Positions 1-9,789 of a stretch of DNA of 64,000 bases are shown here, one piece after another. The notes under the pieces are model-generated. The model ran no database searches and had not been told where the DNA came from. It saw only the letters and a program-made list of their open reading frames with translations. Every line of letters begins with the position of its first letter. The stretch's first letter is position 1. A program made the position numbers and the translations under genes. The stretch lies in assembly GCA_003332035.1 (NCBI GenBank), contig QOQI01000001.1:110536-174535 (forward strand), given 5' to 3'. Source of the DNA: Paracoccaceae bacterium. Its GTDB lineage: Bacteria; Pseudomonadota; Alphaproteobacteria; Rhodobacterales; Rhodobacteraceae.

Positions 1-785
1 AAAATAGTTCCAAGAAAAATTCTGTATAAAACATATGGAGTGAAATTAACAGTCGTTAATAGCCGCATCATTAAGCTAAGGGCGCCAAAAGCCGCAAGTG
101 CAGAGATAATTATAGCCGCAACTATTTCGATCCAATTTATTGATATGTTTTCAAAACCTAAAGAATAAAATTCTAAAGTAGCGGCTGCAATTATTGTGGG
201 TATAGACATAAGCATCGATATTTTTATTGCGCTTGACCTGTCATAGTTTAAAAAACGAGCACCTGTGATTGTTATCCCGGATCTTGATGTGCCAGGAATT
301 AATGCGAGCATCTGCCAGAATCCTAATATTAAGGCATGTCTAATCGTCCACTCAGATATCTTTGTATCGACTTGTTTGTTTCTATCCGAAAACCAAAGCA
401 AAATGCCAAATCCCATCATTGCTATGCCAATTATAAGGGTACTCTCTCTAATATAGTCGTATAAGCCTGAATATTTTAATGTAGCGCCTAAAATTACTGC
501 GGGAATCGTTGCAACTACTAAGCAGACTACTAAATTTCTATCGCCACCATCTAAACTTCTAGAAAAAAACTTAGTAGAACTGACTAAAATGACTTTTACA
601 TCAAGCCAGAAAAACGTTGTTACGGCAATTAGGCTTCCAAGATGAACAGAAATATCTATCAGAAGTCCTTGGTCTTTATTCCCACTAAACGTTGGAAATA
701 AAATCAGATGGGCACTTGAGGATACTGGTAAGAACTCTGTAATTCCTTGAATCAACGATAAAAAAATGACGTTGAGCAATTCCAT
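1..785 (-). CDS. uppP: Undecaprenyl-diphosphatase UppP (BacA), 3' end cut off
   Basis: Integral membrane enzyme that dephosphorylates undecaprenyl diphosphate to recycle the lipid carrier for peptidoglycan and other surface polymers. I translated the minus strand from an ATG at 785. The protein begins MELLNVIFLSLIQGITEFLP and continues VSSSAHL, the family's N-terminal active-site motif with a conserved Glu. The second signature, PGTSRSG, lies near residue 160, and the rest is a run of hydrophobic helices. About 261 residues are visible. Members are usually about 265-270 residues, so only the last few are missing. No frame break is seen. It is divergent from gltD, sharing the 786-999 intergenic region. 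Function is confident from the motifs. Confidence 0.93.
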   Translation of the reverse strand, partial: MELLNVIFLSLIQGITEFLPVSSSAHLILFPTFSGNKDQGLLIDISVHLGSLIAVTTFFWLDVKVILVSSTKFFSRSLDGGDRNLVVCLVVATIPAVILGATLKYSGLYDYIRESTLIIGIAMMGFGILLWFSDRNKQVDTKISEWTIRHALILGFWQMLALIPGTSRSGITITGARFLNYDRSSAIKISMLMSIPTIIAAATLEFYSLGFENISINWIEIVAAIIISALAAFGALSLMMRLLTTVNFTPYVLYRIFLGTI

Positions 786-897
786 TTTTAAAAACCCATT
801 CTAAACATTCTGATCTATACACTAAAAAATAAAGGATAGCATTTTTAAAATAATAACCGAAACGGACCTAATATTACTTATTTTCTGCCTATACTTT

Positions 898-931
898 TTG
901 AGTGACCTTACATTTTAAATATAATAGGTCA
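898..931 (+). promoter_or_regulatory. gltDB promoter with overlapping inverted repeat
   Basis: A sigma70-type promoter is visible: TTGAGT at 898-903, a 16-base spacer, and a consensus TATAAT at 920-925. This predicts a start near 932 and a leader of about 70 bases before gltD. A perfect dyad, TGACCT (903-908) and AGGTCA (926-931), straddles the -35/-10 interval with a 17-base spacer. This is a plausible binding site for a repressor or for a nitrogen-responsive regulator. The regulator is not identified. Confidence 0.6.
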
Positions 932-999
932 ATAATACTTACTTTTCTTTTAAAAAAAACTAGTATAAGGAAGCCGTTTAAGGAAAATGGAGGCTAAAA

Positions 1000-2475
1000 G
1001 TGGCAAAGCAACCAATGTTAAAATTTGTAAATTTTGAAAGGCAGATGCCGGAAAAGCGGAATGCTGGTATGCGTAGTAAGGATTTTTTAGAAATTTACTC
1101 AGAGTTTGCTGGTAAGAAAGCAGAAGAACAAGCAAGCCGCTGTAGCCAATGCGGTGTACCTTACTGTCAGTCCCATTGTCCTCTTCATAATAATATTCCT
1201 GATTGGCTTAAACTTACAGCAGAGGGGCGATTGCAGGAAGCATATGAAACTAGTCAAGCAACAAACACTTTTCCCGAAATATGTGGAAGAATTTGCCCTC
1301 AGGATCGTTTGTGTGAGGGCAACTGCGTTATTGAGCAATCTGGTCATGAAACAGTGACAATAGGAGCCATAGAAAAATATATAACAGATACCGCTTGGGA
1401 GGAAGGTTGGGTGAAAGTCAATGAACCCATTAATAGCATTGATCAAAGCGTCGGTATAATAGGTGCCGGTCCTGGAGGTTTAGCAGCAGCAGACATACTC
1501 AGGCAAGAAGGTTTAGCGGTAACTATTTATGACCGATACGATAGAGCAGGCGGACTTCTAACTTACGGAATACCAGGATTTAAACTAGAAAAAGACATTG
1601 TTATGCGGCGGAACGAACAATTGGAAAAGAGTGGTATAGAATTCGTTTTAAATACTAATATTGGAGTAGATATCACATTTGATGAGGTTCGAAAAAAGCA
1701 TGATTTTGTAATTGTAGCAACTGGTGTTTACAAAGCGCGCGAGTTGGATATTCCAAATGGCAATTTAAAAGGTAAATTGGCAGCCCTGGATTATTTAACT
1801 GCCTCTAATAAGTTAAGTTTTGGCGATAGTGTTAAGCAGTTTGAAAGAGGCTTATTTAACGCCGATGGCAAGAAAGTTGTAGTGATCGGCGGCGGTGATA
1901 CTGCTATGGATTGTGTTCGTACTGCTGTACGGCAGGGAGCAACCTCAGTGAAGTGCTTATATCGACGCGATAGAGAAAATATGCCTGGTTCACAAAGAGA
2001 GGTTCAAAACGCTGAGGAAGAAGGTGTTATTTTTGAATGGCTCACCTCACCAAAAGGGTTTTCAAACAATCGACGAGGCAATGATTTATCAAATTCTAAG
2101 GTTCAAAAAGGCGATCTTAAAGGTGTAATAGTTCAGAAAATGCAACTTGGAGATCCAGATGCAACGGGGCGCAGAACTCCAGAAGAAATCACAGGTTCAG
2201 AATATCTTGAAGAAGCAGATTTAGTTATCGAAGCATTGGGCTTTGAGCCAGAAGATCTTACTACACTTTGGGATCAACCTGAGCTTCCTGTTTCACGTTG
2301 GGGAACCATTAAAGTTGAGTATGGGACAGGCAAAACAAATTTAGAGAACGTCTACGCAGTTGGCGATATTGTTCGGGGCGCGTCATTGGTAGTTTGGGCA
2401 ATAAAAGATGGTCGCGACGCAGCAAATGCTATTTTGAGCCAAATAGGAGCCACAAAAGTAATTGCAGCTGAATAA
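1000..2475 (+). CDS. gltD: Glutamate synthase (NADPH) small subunit GltD
   Basis: The beta subunit of NADPH-GOGAT takes electrons from NADPH through FAD and iron-sulfur clusters to GltB, which makes glutamate from glutamine and 2-oxoglutarate. The N-terminal cluster region has cysteines C48, C51, C56 and C60 and a second set C95, C99, C105 and C109. Next come an FAD-binding loop (GAGPGGLAAA, about residue 155) and an NADPH-binding loop (GGGDTAMD). The C-terminal AVGDIVRG flavin motif follows. Length 491 is normal. The start is a GTG, chosen because a strong GGAGG lies 6 bases upstream (989-993). It is followed 48 bases later by gltB, so the two are probably co-transcribed. Only one gltD-type gene is present here. 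Confidence 0.96.
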   Translation: MAKQPMLKFVNFERQMPEKRNAGMRSKDFLEIYSEFAGKKAEEQASRCSQCGVPYCQSHCPLHNNIPDWLKLTAEGRLQEAYETSQATNTFPEICGRICPQDRLCEGNCVIEQSGHETVTIGAIEKYITDTAWEEGWVKVNEPINSIDQSVGIIGAGPGGLAAADILRQEGLAVTIYDRYDRAGGLLTYGIPGFKLEKDIVMRRNEQLEKSGIEFVLNTNIGVDITFDEVRKKHDFVIVATGVYKARELDIPNGNLKGKLAALDYLTASNKLSFGDSVKQFERGLFNADGKKVVVIGGGDTAMDCVRTAVRQGATSVKCLYRRDRENMPGSQREVQNAEEEGVIFEWLTSPKGFSNNRRGNDLSNSKVQKGDLKGVIVQKMQLGDPDATGRRTPEEITGSEYLEEADLVIEALGFEPEDLTTLWDQPELPVSRWGTIKVEYGTGKTNLENVYAVGDIVRGASLVVWAIKDGRDAANAILSQIGATKVIAAE

Positions 2476-2523
2476 AACAATTACTTTTTGTATATAAAAA
2501 GAAAAACACTGGAACAATAAATT

Positions 2524-5500
2524 ATGAGATCAGAAAAAATAAATTTGAAAAGCTTGGAAAAAAACACCTATGGAAAAAAATGGGTTAAAGCTGAAAATGA
2601 AAAACGAACCTGGATGTCAAAAAATAGTCTGTACCGCGAAGATATGGAGCATGCCTCTTGTGGAGTAGGTTTGGTCGTTTCGTTAGATGGAAAGCCTAGT
2701 AGAAGAGTAGTCGAAAGCGGTATAGATGCATTAAAAGCAATTTGGCATAGAGGAGCGGTTGATGCAGATGGCAAAACTGGAGACGGAGCGGGTATTCACA
2801 CCCAAATACCTGTGCCATTTTTCTATGACCAAGTTAGGCGTACCGGACATGAGCCAAGACTTGATGAATTAATTGCTGTTGGTCAGGTTTTTTTACCTCG
2901 AACTGATTACGGGGCACAGGAGACTTGTAGGACAATTGTTGAATCTGAAGTTCTTCGAATGGGATATTATATTTATGGATGGCGACAAGTTCCGGTTGAA
3001 GTTGGATGTCTTGGTGAAAAAGCAAATGCTACAAGGCCAGAGATTGAGCAAATTCTTATTTCTAACTCAAAGGGTGTAGATGAAGTAACCTTCGAGCGAG
3101 AGCTTTATGTTCTTCGTCGCAGAATAGAAAAATCAGCTGCTGATGCAGGTATTAGTGATTTATATTTAGCTTCGTTATCATGTAGATCGATCATCTATAA
3201 AGGCATGATGTTAGCTGAACAAGTCGCAGTATTTTATCCTGATTTGATGGATGAACGGTTTGAAAGTACATTTGCTATTTATCATCAGCGTTATTCTACA
3301 AATACCTTCCCACAGTGGTGGTTGGCTCAACCTTTTAGAATGCTTGCTCATAACGGAGAAATAAATACGTTGAAGGGAAACACAAATTGGATGAAAAGCC
3401 ATGAAATTCGTATGGCATCAAGTGCTTTTGGATCATTAGCTGATGATATAAAGCCAATTATTCCTGGTGGATCCTCTGACTCTGCGGCGCTTGATGCAGT
3501 TTTTGAAGTTTTAGTTCGCGCTGGTCGGAGCGCGCCAATGGCCAAGACAATGCTAGTACCTGAAAGTTGGTCTAATCAAGCAAAAGAGCTGCCCAAAAAA
3601 TGGCGTGACATGTATTCCTATTGTAACTCTATTATGGAGCCTTGGGATGGCCCAGCTGCTTTAGCGATGACTGATGGGCGCTGGGTTTGTGCTGGACTAG
3701 ATCGAAATGGTCTACGGCCAATGCGTTATGTAGTTACTGGCGATGGACTTTTAATTGCTGGGTCTGAGGTTGGTATGGTGCCGACTGATGAGGCAACGAT
3801 TAGGGAAAAGGGAGCTCTAGGTCCCGGGCAACTTTTGGCGGTCGATATGGAGGAAGGTCGCCTGTTTCACGATTCAGAAATCAAAAATAAATTGGCGGAT
3901 AGTCAGCCCTTCGGAGATTGGGTAAGCAAGATCACTGATCTTGATAAGGCATTATCAAAAGTTACCGAAAAGGCTGTTTTCTCTGGAAATGAGCTTAGAA
4001 AGAGGCAAATAGCAGCAGGTTATTCAATTGAAGAAATTGAGCAAATTTTAGCTCCAATGGTTGAAGATGCAAAAGAAACTCTTGCGTCAATGGGGGACGA
4101 TACACCAAGTGCGGTTTTATCAAAAAAGTACAGACCGTTAAGTCATTATTTTCGCCAAAACTTTTCGCAAGTTACTAATCCACCAATAGATAGCTTGCGC
4201 GAATATCGCGTTATGTCTTTAAAGACACGTTTTGGTAATTTAAAGAACGTTTTGGATGAGAGTAGCACTCAGGCAGAGATATTGGTTTTGGACAGTCCTT
4301 TCGTTGGGAATTCACAATGGAAAGCTCTAAAAAAGCATTTTAATGCCGATTTGGTCCAAATAGACTGCACATTTAATGTAAACGCTGGAAGAGGTGGATT
4401 ACAGGCAGAGTTGGAGCGTATAAGATCGGAGGCAGAAGATGCCGTTAGATCAGGTGCAGGGCATTTAGTTTTGTCAGATCAGCTTTCCAATGATATAAAA
4501 GTTGCCGTTCCAATGATACTTGCAACTTCAGCAGTTCACAGTCATTTGACTAGAAAAGGTTTGAGAACGTTTTGTTCTTTGAATGTTAGGTCTGCTGAAT
4601 GCATTGATCCACACTACTTTGCTGTTCTCATTGGTGCAGGCGCAACGGTCGTGAATGCATATTTGGCGGAAGATACCATCGCAGATCGAATTGAGCGTGG
4701 GTTACTGAGAGGTCCTTTAACAGAAGCTACCCGGCGTTATCAGGAAGCTATAGATCAGGGCTTACTGAAAATAATGGCAAAAATGGGTATTTCTGTTGTT
4801 TCGTCATATAGAGGCGGGTTAAATTTTGAGGCTGTTGGTTTGTCGAGAGCAATGTGTGCAGAATACTTTCCCGGGCTTATGAGCAGAATATCAGGTATTG
4901 GTGTCCAGGGAATTCAGAAAAAAGCAATTGAAATCCATAGGTATGGTTGGTTTGGGCAAGATGTTTTACCGATTGGTGGTTTTTATAAATCTAGAAAAAC
5001 TGGGGAGTCGCATGCCTGGGAAGCACAAACCATGCATATGATGCAAACAGCATGCAATAGAGCAAGCTATGATTTGTGGAAGCAATATTCAAATAGAATG
5101 CAATCTAACCCGCCTATTCATTTGAGAGATCTCTTAGCTATAAAACCTATAAGTGAGCCGATACCGCTAGAAGAAGTTGAAAGTATTACATCCATTCGAA
5201 AGCGTTTTGTGACTCCTGGCATGTCATTAGGAGCACTAAGTCCAGAAGCGCATAAAACACTCAACGTGGCGATGAATAGAATTGGAGCAAAGTCGGATAG
5301 TGGCGAGGGTGGTGAAGATCCTGCACACTTTCATCCAGAACCAAACGGAGATAATCCATCTGCAAAAATTAAACAAGTTGCTTCTGGACGTTTTGGCGTA
5401 ACGGCTGAATATCTAAATCAGTGTGAGGAGTTGGAAATAAAAGTAGCGCAAGGCGCCAAACCAGGTGAGGGTGGCCAACTTCCTGGAATGAAGGTTACAG

Positions 5501-7095
5501 ATTTGATAGCGCGATTGAGGCACTCAACTAAAGGAGTGACTTTGATATCCCCCCCACCGCATCATGATATTTATTCTATCGAAGATCTTGCGCAGCTGAT
5601 TTATGACCTAAAGCAAATTAACCCACGATGTAAAGTTACGGTAAAGCTAGTTGCTGCGTCTGGCGTTGGCACAATTGCTGCTGGTGTCGCTAAGGCTAAA
5701 GCTGACGTCATTTTAATCTCTGGTCACAATGGAGGAACTGGAGCCTCTCCGGCGACATCAATTAAATTTGCAGGTTTGCCATGGGAAATGGGATTAACTG
5801 AAGCTCACCAAGTTTTAGCTATGAATAACTTGAGAGAAAGGATCACTCTTAGAACTGATGGTGGCTTGCGCACTGGACGTGACATAGTAATGGCAGCCAT
5901 GATGGGTGCAGAGGAGTTTGGAATCGGTACGGCCGCGTTGATAGCTATGGGGTGTATTATGGTACGGCAGTGCCAGTCTAATACCTGTCCAGTAGGGGTT
6001 TGCACTCAAGATGAAGGTTTGCGGGAAAAATTCACTGGTAATGCTGATAAAGTGGTTAATTTAATCACTTTTTATGCTCAGGAGGTTAGAGAAATTTTAT
6101 CAGAAATAGGAGCCAGAAGTGTGGACGAGATCATTGGTCGTGCTGATTTACTTGGCCAGGTAAGCAGAGGATCTGACCATCTCGATGATCTTGACTTAAA
6201 TCCTTTATTAATAACCGTAGATGGTGCGGATAAAATTTCATATGATAGGTCCAGAGCAAGAAATGAAGTTCCTGAAACATTAGACAAACAAATTGTGCAA
6301 GATGCTGAAAGATTTCTTAAAGATGGTGAAAAAATGCAACTATCTTATGCAATTCAAAATACACACAGAACGGTTGGAACTCGAACATCAAGCGAAATCG
6401 TTCAAAGATTTGGTATGCGAAACTCACTTCAAGAAGATCATTTGGTTGTCAAGCTGACAGGATCTGCTGGTCAAGCATTGGGGGCTTTTGCCGCTCCAGG
6501 TCTAAAATTGGAAGTTTCAGGTGATGCAAATGACTACGTAGGCAAGGGCCTATCTGGTGGGACAATAGTCATTAGGCCGCCAATGATTAGCCCACTAATT
6601 GCGTCGGAGAATACTATTATTGGTAATACGGTCTTGTATGGAGCAACGGATGGATTTTTATTCGCTTCTGGCCGCGCAGGGGAACGTTTTGCAGTAAGAA
6701 ACTCGGGTGCAAAAGTTGTTGTAGAAGGTTGTGGCTCGAATGGTTGCGAATATATGACTGGAGGAGTAGCGGTTGTTCTTGGAAGTATCGGCTCTAATTT
6801 TGGTGCGGGTATGACAGGTGGAATGGCTTACGTTTATGATCCAGAAAATCAAGCACAAGAAGTTATGAATATGGAGTCGATAGTTACTGCAAGAGTACAA
6901 ATTGATCATTGGAAAAAACAGTTGAAAAGTTTATTACAAAAGCATGCTGTGGAAACAGAAAGCCGAAGAGCTCAGGAGATTTTACGTAATTGGGACATTG
7001 AGGTAAATAATTTTGTCCAGGTGTGTCCAAAAGAAATGCTTAACAAAATTCCGCATCCAATATCTCTTAATGAAGGGGCAATTCCTGCTGAATAA
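2524..7095 (+). CDS. gltB: Glutamate synthase (NADPH) large subunit GltB
   Basis: The alpha subunit of GOGAT hydrolyses glutamine in an N-terminal Ntn amidotransferase domain and channels ammonia to an FMN synthase domain. The nucleophile is C46 in HASCGVGL, so a 45-residue propeptide should be removed, as in other GltB proteins. The middle holds the central and synthase domains. A 3Fe-4S cysteine cluster appears in CQSNTCPVGVC near residue 1150. The C-terminal beta-helix (GXXG-rich, about residues 1290-1440) is present. Length 1523 is typical. The start upstream of the conserved KWVKAE segment is preferred over the internal Met31. It is cytosolic and acts with GltD. Confidence 0.97.
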   Translation: MRSEKINLKSLEKNTYGKKWVKAENEKRTWMSKNSLYREDMEHASCGVGLVVSLDGKPSRRVVESGIDALKAIWHRGAVDADGKTGDGAGIHTQIPVPFFYDQVRRTGHEPRLDELIAVGQVFLPRTDYGAQETCRTIVESEVLRMGYYIYGWRQVPVEVGCLGEKANATRPEIEQILISNSKGVDEVTFERELYVLRRRIEKSAADAGISDLYLASLSCRSIIYKGMMLAEQVAVFYPDLMDERFESTFAIYHQRYSTNTFPQWWLAQPFRMLAHNGEINTLKGNTNWMKSHEIRMASSAFGSLADDIKPIIPGGSSDSAALDAVFEVLVRAGRSAPMAKTMLVPESWSNQAKELPKKWRDMYSYCNSIMEPWDGPAALAMTDGRWVCAGLDRNGLRPMRYVVTGDGLLIAGSEVGMVPTDEATIREKGALGPGQLLAVDMEEGRLFHDSEIKNKLADSQPFGDWVSKITDLDKALSKVTEKAVFSGNELRKRQIAAGYSIEEIEQILAPMVEDAKETLASMGDDTPSAVLSKKYRPLSHYFRQNFSQVTNPPIDSLREYRVMSLKTRFGNLKNVLDESSTQAEILVLDSPFVGNSQWKALKKHFNADLVQIDCTFNVNAGRGGLQAELERIRSEAEDAVRSGAGHLVLSDQLSNDIKVAVPMILATSAVHSHLTRKGLRTFCSLNVRSAECIDPHYFAVLIGAGATVVNAYLAEDTIADRIERGLLRGPLTEATRRYQEAIDQGLLKIMAKMGISVVSSYRGGLNFEAVGLSRAMCAEYFPGLMSRISGIGVQGIQKKAIEIHRYGWFGQDVLPIGGFYKSRKTGESHAWEAQTMHMMQTACNRASYDLWKQYSNRMQSNPPIHLRDLLAIKPISEPIPLEEVESITSIRKRFVTPGMSLGALSPEAHKTLNVAMNRIGAKSDSGEGGEDPAHFHPEPNGDNPSAKIKQVASGRFGVTAEYLNQCEELEIKVAQGAKPGEGGQLPGMKVTDLIARLRHSTKGVTLISPPPHHDIYSIEDLAQLIYDLKQINPRCKVTVKLVAASGVGTIAAGVAKAKADVILISGHNGGTGASPATSIKFAGLPWEMGLTEAHQVLAMNNLRERITLRTDGGLRTGRDIVMAAMMGAEEFGIGTAALIAMGCIMVRQCQSNTCPVGVCTQDEGLREKFTGNADKVVNLITFYAQEVREILSEIGARSVDEIIGRADLLGQVSRGSDHLDDLDLNPLLITVDGADKISYDRSRARNEVPETLDKQIVQDAERFLKDGEKMQLSYAIQNTHRTVGTRTSSEIVQRFGMRNSLQEDHLVVKLTGSAGQALGAFAAPGLKLEVSGDANDYVGKGLSGGTIVIRPPMISPLIASENTIIGNTVLYGATDGFLFASGRAGERFAVRNSGAKVVVEGCGSNGCEYMTGGVAVVLGSIGSNFGAGMTGGMAYVYDPENQAQEVMNMESIVTARVQIDHWKKQLKSLLQKHAVETESRRAQEILRNWDIEVNNFVQVCPKEMLNKIPHPISLNEGAIPAE

Positions 7096-7213
7096 CTTAA
7101 GAAGCCTGAACTCACACTGGAATTACTATACCAAACAATTAATATTTAAAAATAAAGGTTTGCTGTAGAGGGTATAGGCTGTTTATAAAAATATAAACTA
7201 AAGAAAAAACATA

Positions 7214-7882
7214 ATGCGTCAAAGACTGAAATTTTTTTTTCTGACAGGTCTGGCACTGCTTTTTCTTTTCGTATTTTCAATTGTTTTACTTTTAAGGTTC
7301 ATCCCTGTTCCTACTAGTTCATATATGATTTTTGAGGCTTCAAATCATGGGTCGGTATCTTACTCTTGGGTCGATTTGAAAGATATGTCCGCTAGTGTAC
7401 CGTTGAGTATTGTAGCTGCGGAAGATGTTAATTTTTGTAATCACTGGGGTTTTGATCTTGTGGCAATTCGGTCAGCTATTGAGCAAGGATCCAAAAGAGG
7501 CGCATCGACGATAAGTCAACAAGTAGTAAAAAATTTATTTCTTTGGCATAAAAGAAGTTGGATTAGAAAATTTTTTGAAGCTTTTTTAACTCCAGTCATA
7601 GAAATTTCCTGGTCAAAAAGACGTATTCTTGAAGTTTATTTGAACATTGCAGAATTTGATGAGGGTATTTTTGGAATAGAGCAAGCAAGTCAGCAGATAT
7701 TTGGAATGTCTTCCAGTAAATTAAGTTTATCTCAAGCTGCGTTGCTAGCGGCTGTTTTGCCCAATCCAAAACAGCGTTCGGCAGTAAATCCTAGTAAATT
7801 CGTTCAAAAACGTGCGTTGTCAATTGCTGACGGAGCTTCTACGATTTTGAAAGATGAACGTTCAGATTGTTTTACCGATTGA
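7214..7882 (+). CDS. mtgA: Monofunctional biosynthetic peptidoglycan transglycosylase MtgA
   Basis: Inner-membrane GT51 enzyme that polymerises lipid II into glycan strands without a transpeptidase domain. One N-terminal transmembrane helix (about residues 7-30) anchors the periplasmic catalytic domain. The catalytic Glu is E70 in AAED, followed by the GT51 motifs GASTISQQ (residues 96-103) and a late LEVYLNIAEF segment. At 222 residues it is the usual MtgA size and has no penicillin-binding domain. It follows gltB by 118 bases and precedes a GST gene by 53 bases. Its own promoter is likely but not obvious. Confidence 0.93.
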   Translation: MRQRLKFFFLTGLALLFLFVFSIVLLLRFIPVPTSSYMIFEASNHGSVSYSWVDLKDMSASVPLSIVAAEDVNFCNHWGFDLVAIRSAIEQGSKRGASTISQQVVKNLFLWHKRSWIRKFFEAFLTPVIEISWSKRRILEVYLNIAEFDEGIFGIEQASQQIFGMSSSKLSLSQAALLAAVLPNPKQRSAVNPSKFVQKRALSIADGASTILKDERSDCFTD

Positions 7883-7935
7883 AAATCGTTTCAATTCGGT
7901 GCATGTGTCTTTTGAAATAAAATTTAATTTTTGAA

Positions 7936-8601
7936 ATGCTTCGTTTATATCATCTACCTCTTTCACCGTTTTGCAGAAAAGTACGCCTCGTATTAGCTGA
8001 AAAAAAAGTTGAAGTTGAGCTTATTGAGGAACGGTACTGGGAGCAGTCACCCGAATTTTTAAAAAAAAGCCCAAGTGGTAAAATACCCATTTTGCAACTG
8101 GATGGAAAACTTCTGACTGAAAGTACGCCTATATGTGAACTTTTAGAAGATTTGTATCCTCAGCCAAAATTAATGCCAGATAGTGCAGAGGATCGCTACG
8201 AAGTTAGAAGATTGATAAACTGGTTCGACGATAAGTTCCATTATGAGGTGACGTCCAAGCTTTTACACGAGCGAGTAAATAAGAAAATTATGAAACAGGG
8301 CGCTCCAGATAGTAAAAATGTGATGAATGGAAAGCGTAAAATTAAATATCATTTAGATTACATGACCTACTTGCTTGAGCGTCGTGGGTGGTTAGCTGGA
8401 AATTCTTTAACCTTAGCTGATTTCACAGCTGCGGCCCATTTTTCGACATTAGATTACACAAAAGATGTAGATTGGGTAGAATCCAACACAGTCAAGGATT
8501 GGTATGCAAAAATAAAATCACGCCCAGCTTTTCGTGGTATCTTAGCAGACCAAATTTCTGGGTTTCCTCCTTCAGATCATTATAACGATTTAGATTTCTG
8601 A
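7936..8601 (+). CDS. Glutathione S-transferase family protein
   Basis: Probable cytosolic glutathione transferase of unknown substrate. The N-terminal thioredoxin-fold domain (residues 1-80) carries the SPFCRKVR motif at residues 10-17 that binds or activates glutathione. It also has the cis-Pro loop SGKIPIL and the ES/T pair (TEST) that contacts glutathione. An all-helical C-terminal domain follows, with the fold motif SLTLADF. The protein is 221 residues, normal for the family. It lies 78 bases upstream of queG. The exact subclass and substrate cannot be read from the sequence. Confidence 0.85.
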   Translation: MLRLYHLPLSPFCRKVRLVLAEKKVEVELIEERYWEQSPEFLKKSPSGKIPILQLDGKLLTESTPICELLEDLYPQPKLMPDSAEDRYEVRRLINWFDDKFHYEVTSKLLHERVNKKIMKQGAPDSKNVMNGKRKIKYHLDYMTYLLERRGWLAGNSLTLADFTAAAHFSTLDYTKDVDWVESNTVKDWYAKIKSRPAFRGILADQISGFPPSDHYNDLDF

Positions 8602-8679
8602 AAACCCCTAAGATCTATTTCGTTCCCCTTAATACATATATTTGCTATCAAACGACTTAAAATAATTTGAAGCGCACGA

Positions 8680-9717
8680 ATGACTAAAAATAACTTAAAA
8701 AGTGCATTGCAAGAAAGAGCTATTTTAGACGGCTTTAGCCTAATGAGGGTATGCCGCCCTTGGAGCTTGGACGACCATTCAAAGAGACTGCAAGAGTTTC
8801 TAAATAAAAGTTGGCATGGTGAAATGTCATGGATGAAAGAAAAAGTGAAATTGCGATCTGATCCAAGTATTTTATGGCCAGAAGCAAAGACGTGTATAAT
8901 GTTAGGAGAGAGCTATTCGCCTAAACATGATCCATTAGAGATTTTAAAAAAGCCTCAAAAGGGCGCTATTTCTGTTTATGCTCAGAATAAAGATTATCAT
9001 GATGTATTAAAAAAGCGACTTAAGGTTTTAGCAAGATGGCTCGTGAAAGAGTATGAATGTGAAGTGAAGGTTTTTGTGGACACAGCCCCTGTCCCCGAAA
9101 AGGCACTAGGGCAAGCAGCTGGGTTGGGCTGGCAAGGTAAGCATACAAACTTGGTTAGTAGAGATTTGGGAAGTTGGTTTTTTATTGGTTCGATATTTAC
9201 AACACTTGATATAGAAGAGGATAACAAGGAAATTGATAATTGTGGTAAATGTACATCCTGTCTTGATATCTGTCCAACAAAAGCCTTCCCGAAACCATAT
9301 AAACTAGATGCACGTCTTTGTATTTCATATCTCACAATAGAAAGTAAAAGCCCTATTCCTGAGCATCTGAGACCAAAAATGGGCAACCGTATATACGGTT
9401 GCGATGATTGTCTTGCTGTCTGTCCTTGGAATAAGTTTGCAAAAGAAGCGGCCGATAACAAGTATCATGCACGAAACGATTTATTGGAACCAGAGTTAGA
9501 TGAATTGGTTAGTTTAGATGATTTTTCTTTTCGAAAAAAATTTTCTGGCAGTCCTATAAAGAGAATAGGTCGCGATAGGTTTATCAGAAATGTATTATAT
9601 GCGATTGGAAATTCGCACGACAAAAAATTTTTAGATAAAATTGAACATCTCGTCAAAGATCCTAACCCAGTAGTTGCAGATGCTGCGCGATGGGCACAAA
9701 GAGAACTAAACGGATAA
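8680..9717 (+). CDS. queG: Epoxyqueuosine reductase QueG
   Basis: Cobalamin- and iron-sulfur-dependent enzyme that reduces epoxyqueuosine to queuosine at the wobble position (34) of tRNA Asp, Asn, His and Tyr. The catalytic-Asp segment [19 protein letters not shown] is near residues 132-150. Two 4Fe-4S ferredoxin-type clusters follow, [12 protein letters not shown] and CDDCLAVCP. The C-terminal segment (about residues 290-345) looks like the HEAT-like repeat common in the family. Length 345 is typical. It is the only queuosine gene in the window. Confidence 0.94.
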   Translation: MTKNNLKSALQERAILDGFSLMRVCRPWSLDDHSKRLQEFLNKSWHGEMSWMKEKVKLRSDPSILWPEAKTCIMLGESYSPKHDPLEILKKPQKGAISVYAQNKDYHDVLKKRLKVLARWLVKEYECEVKVFVDTAPVPEKALGQAAGLGWQGKHTNLVSRDLGSWFFIGSIFTTLDIEEDNKEIDNCGKCTSCLDICPTKAFPKPYKLDARLCISYLTIESKSPIPEHLRPKMGNRIYGCDDCLAVCPWNKFAKEAADNKYHARNDLLEPELDELVSLDDFSFRKKFSGSPIKRIGRDRFIRNVLYAIGNSHDKKFLDKIEHLVKDPNPVVADAARWAQRELNG

Positions 9718-9789
9718 AATTTGCCGCAAATAGACAGACATTTATAGAATTATAAATTAATTGCTTTTAAATAAGCTTAAGGAATAAAA

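Noticed and set aside
8997..9461. 154-residue minus-strand open frame inside queG
   Set aside because: Shadow frame; queG is complete with its cysteine motifs on the plus strand.
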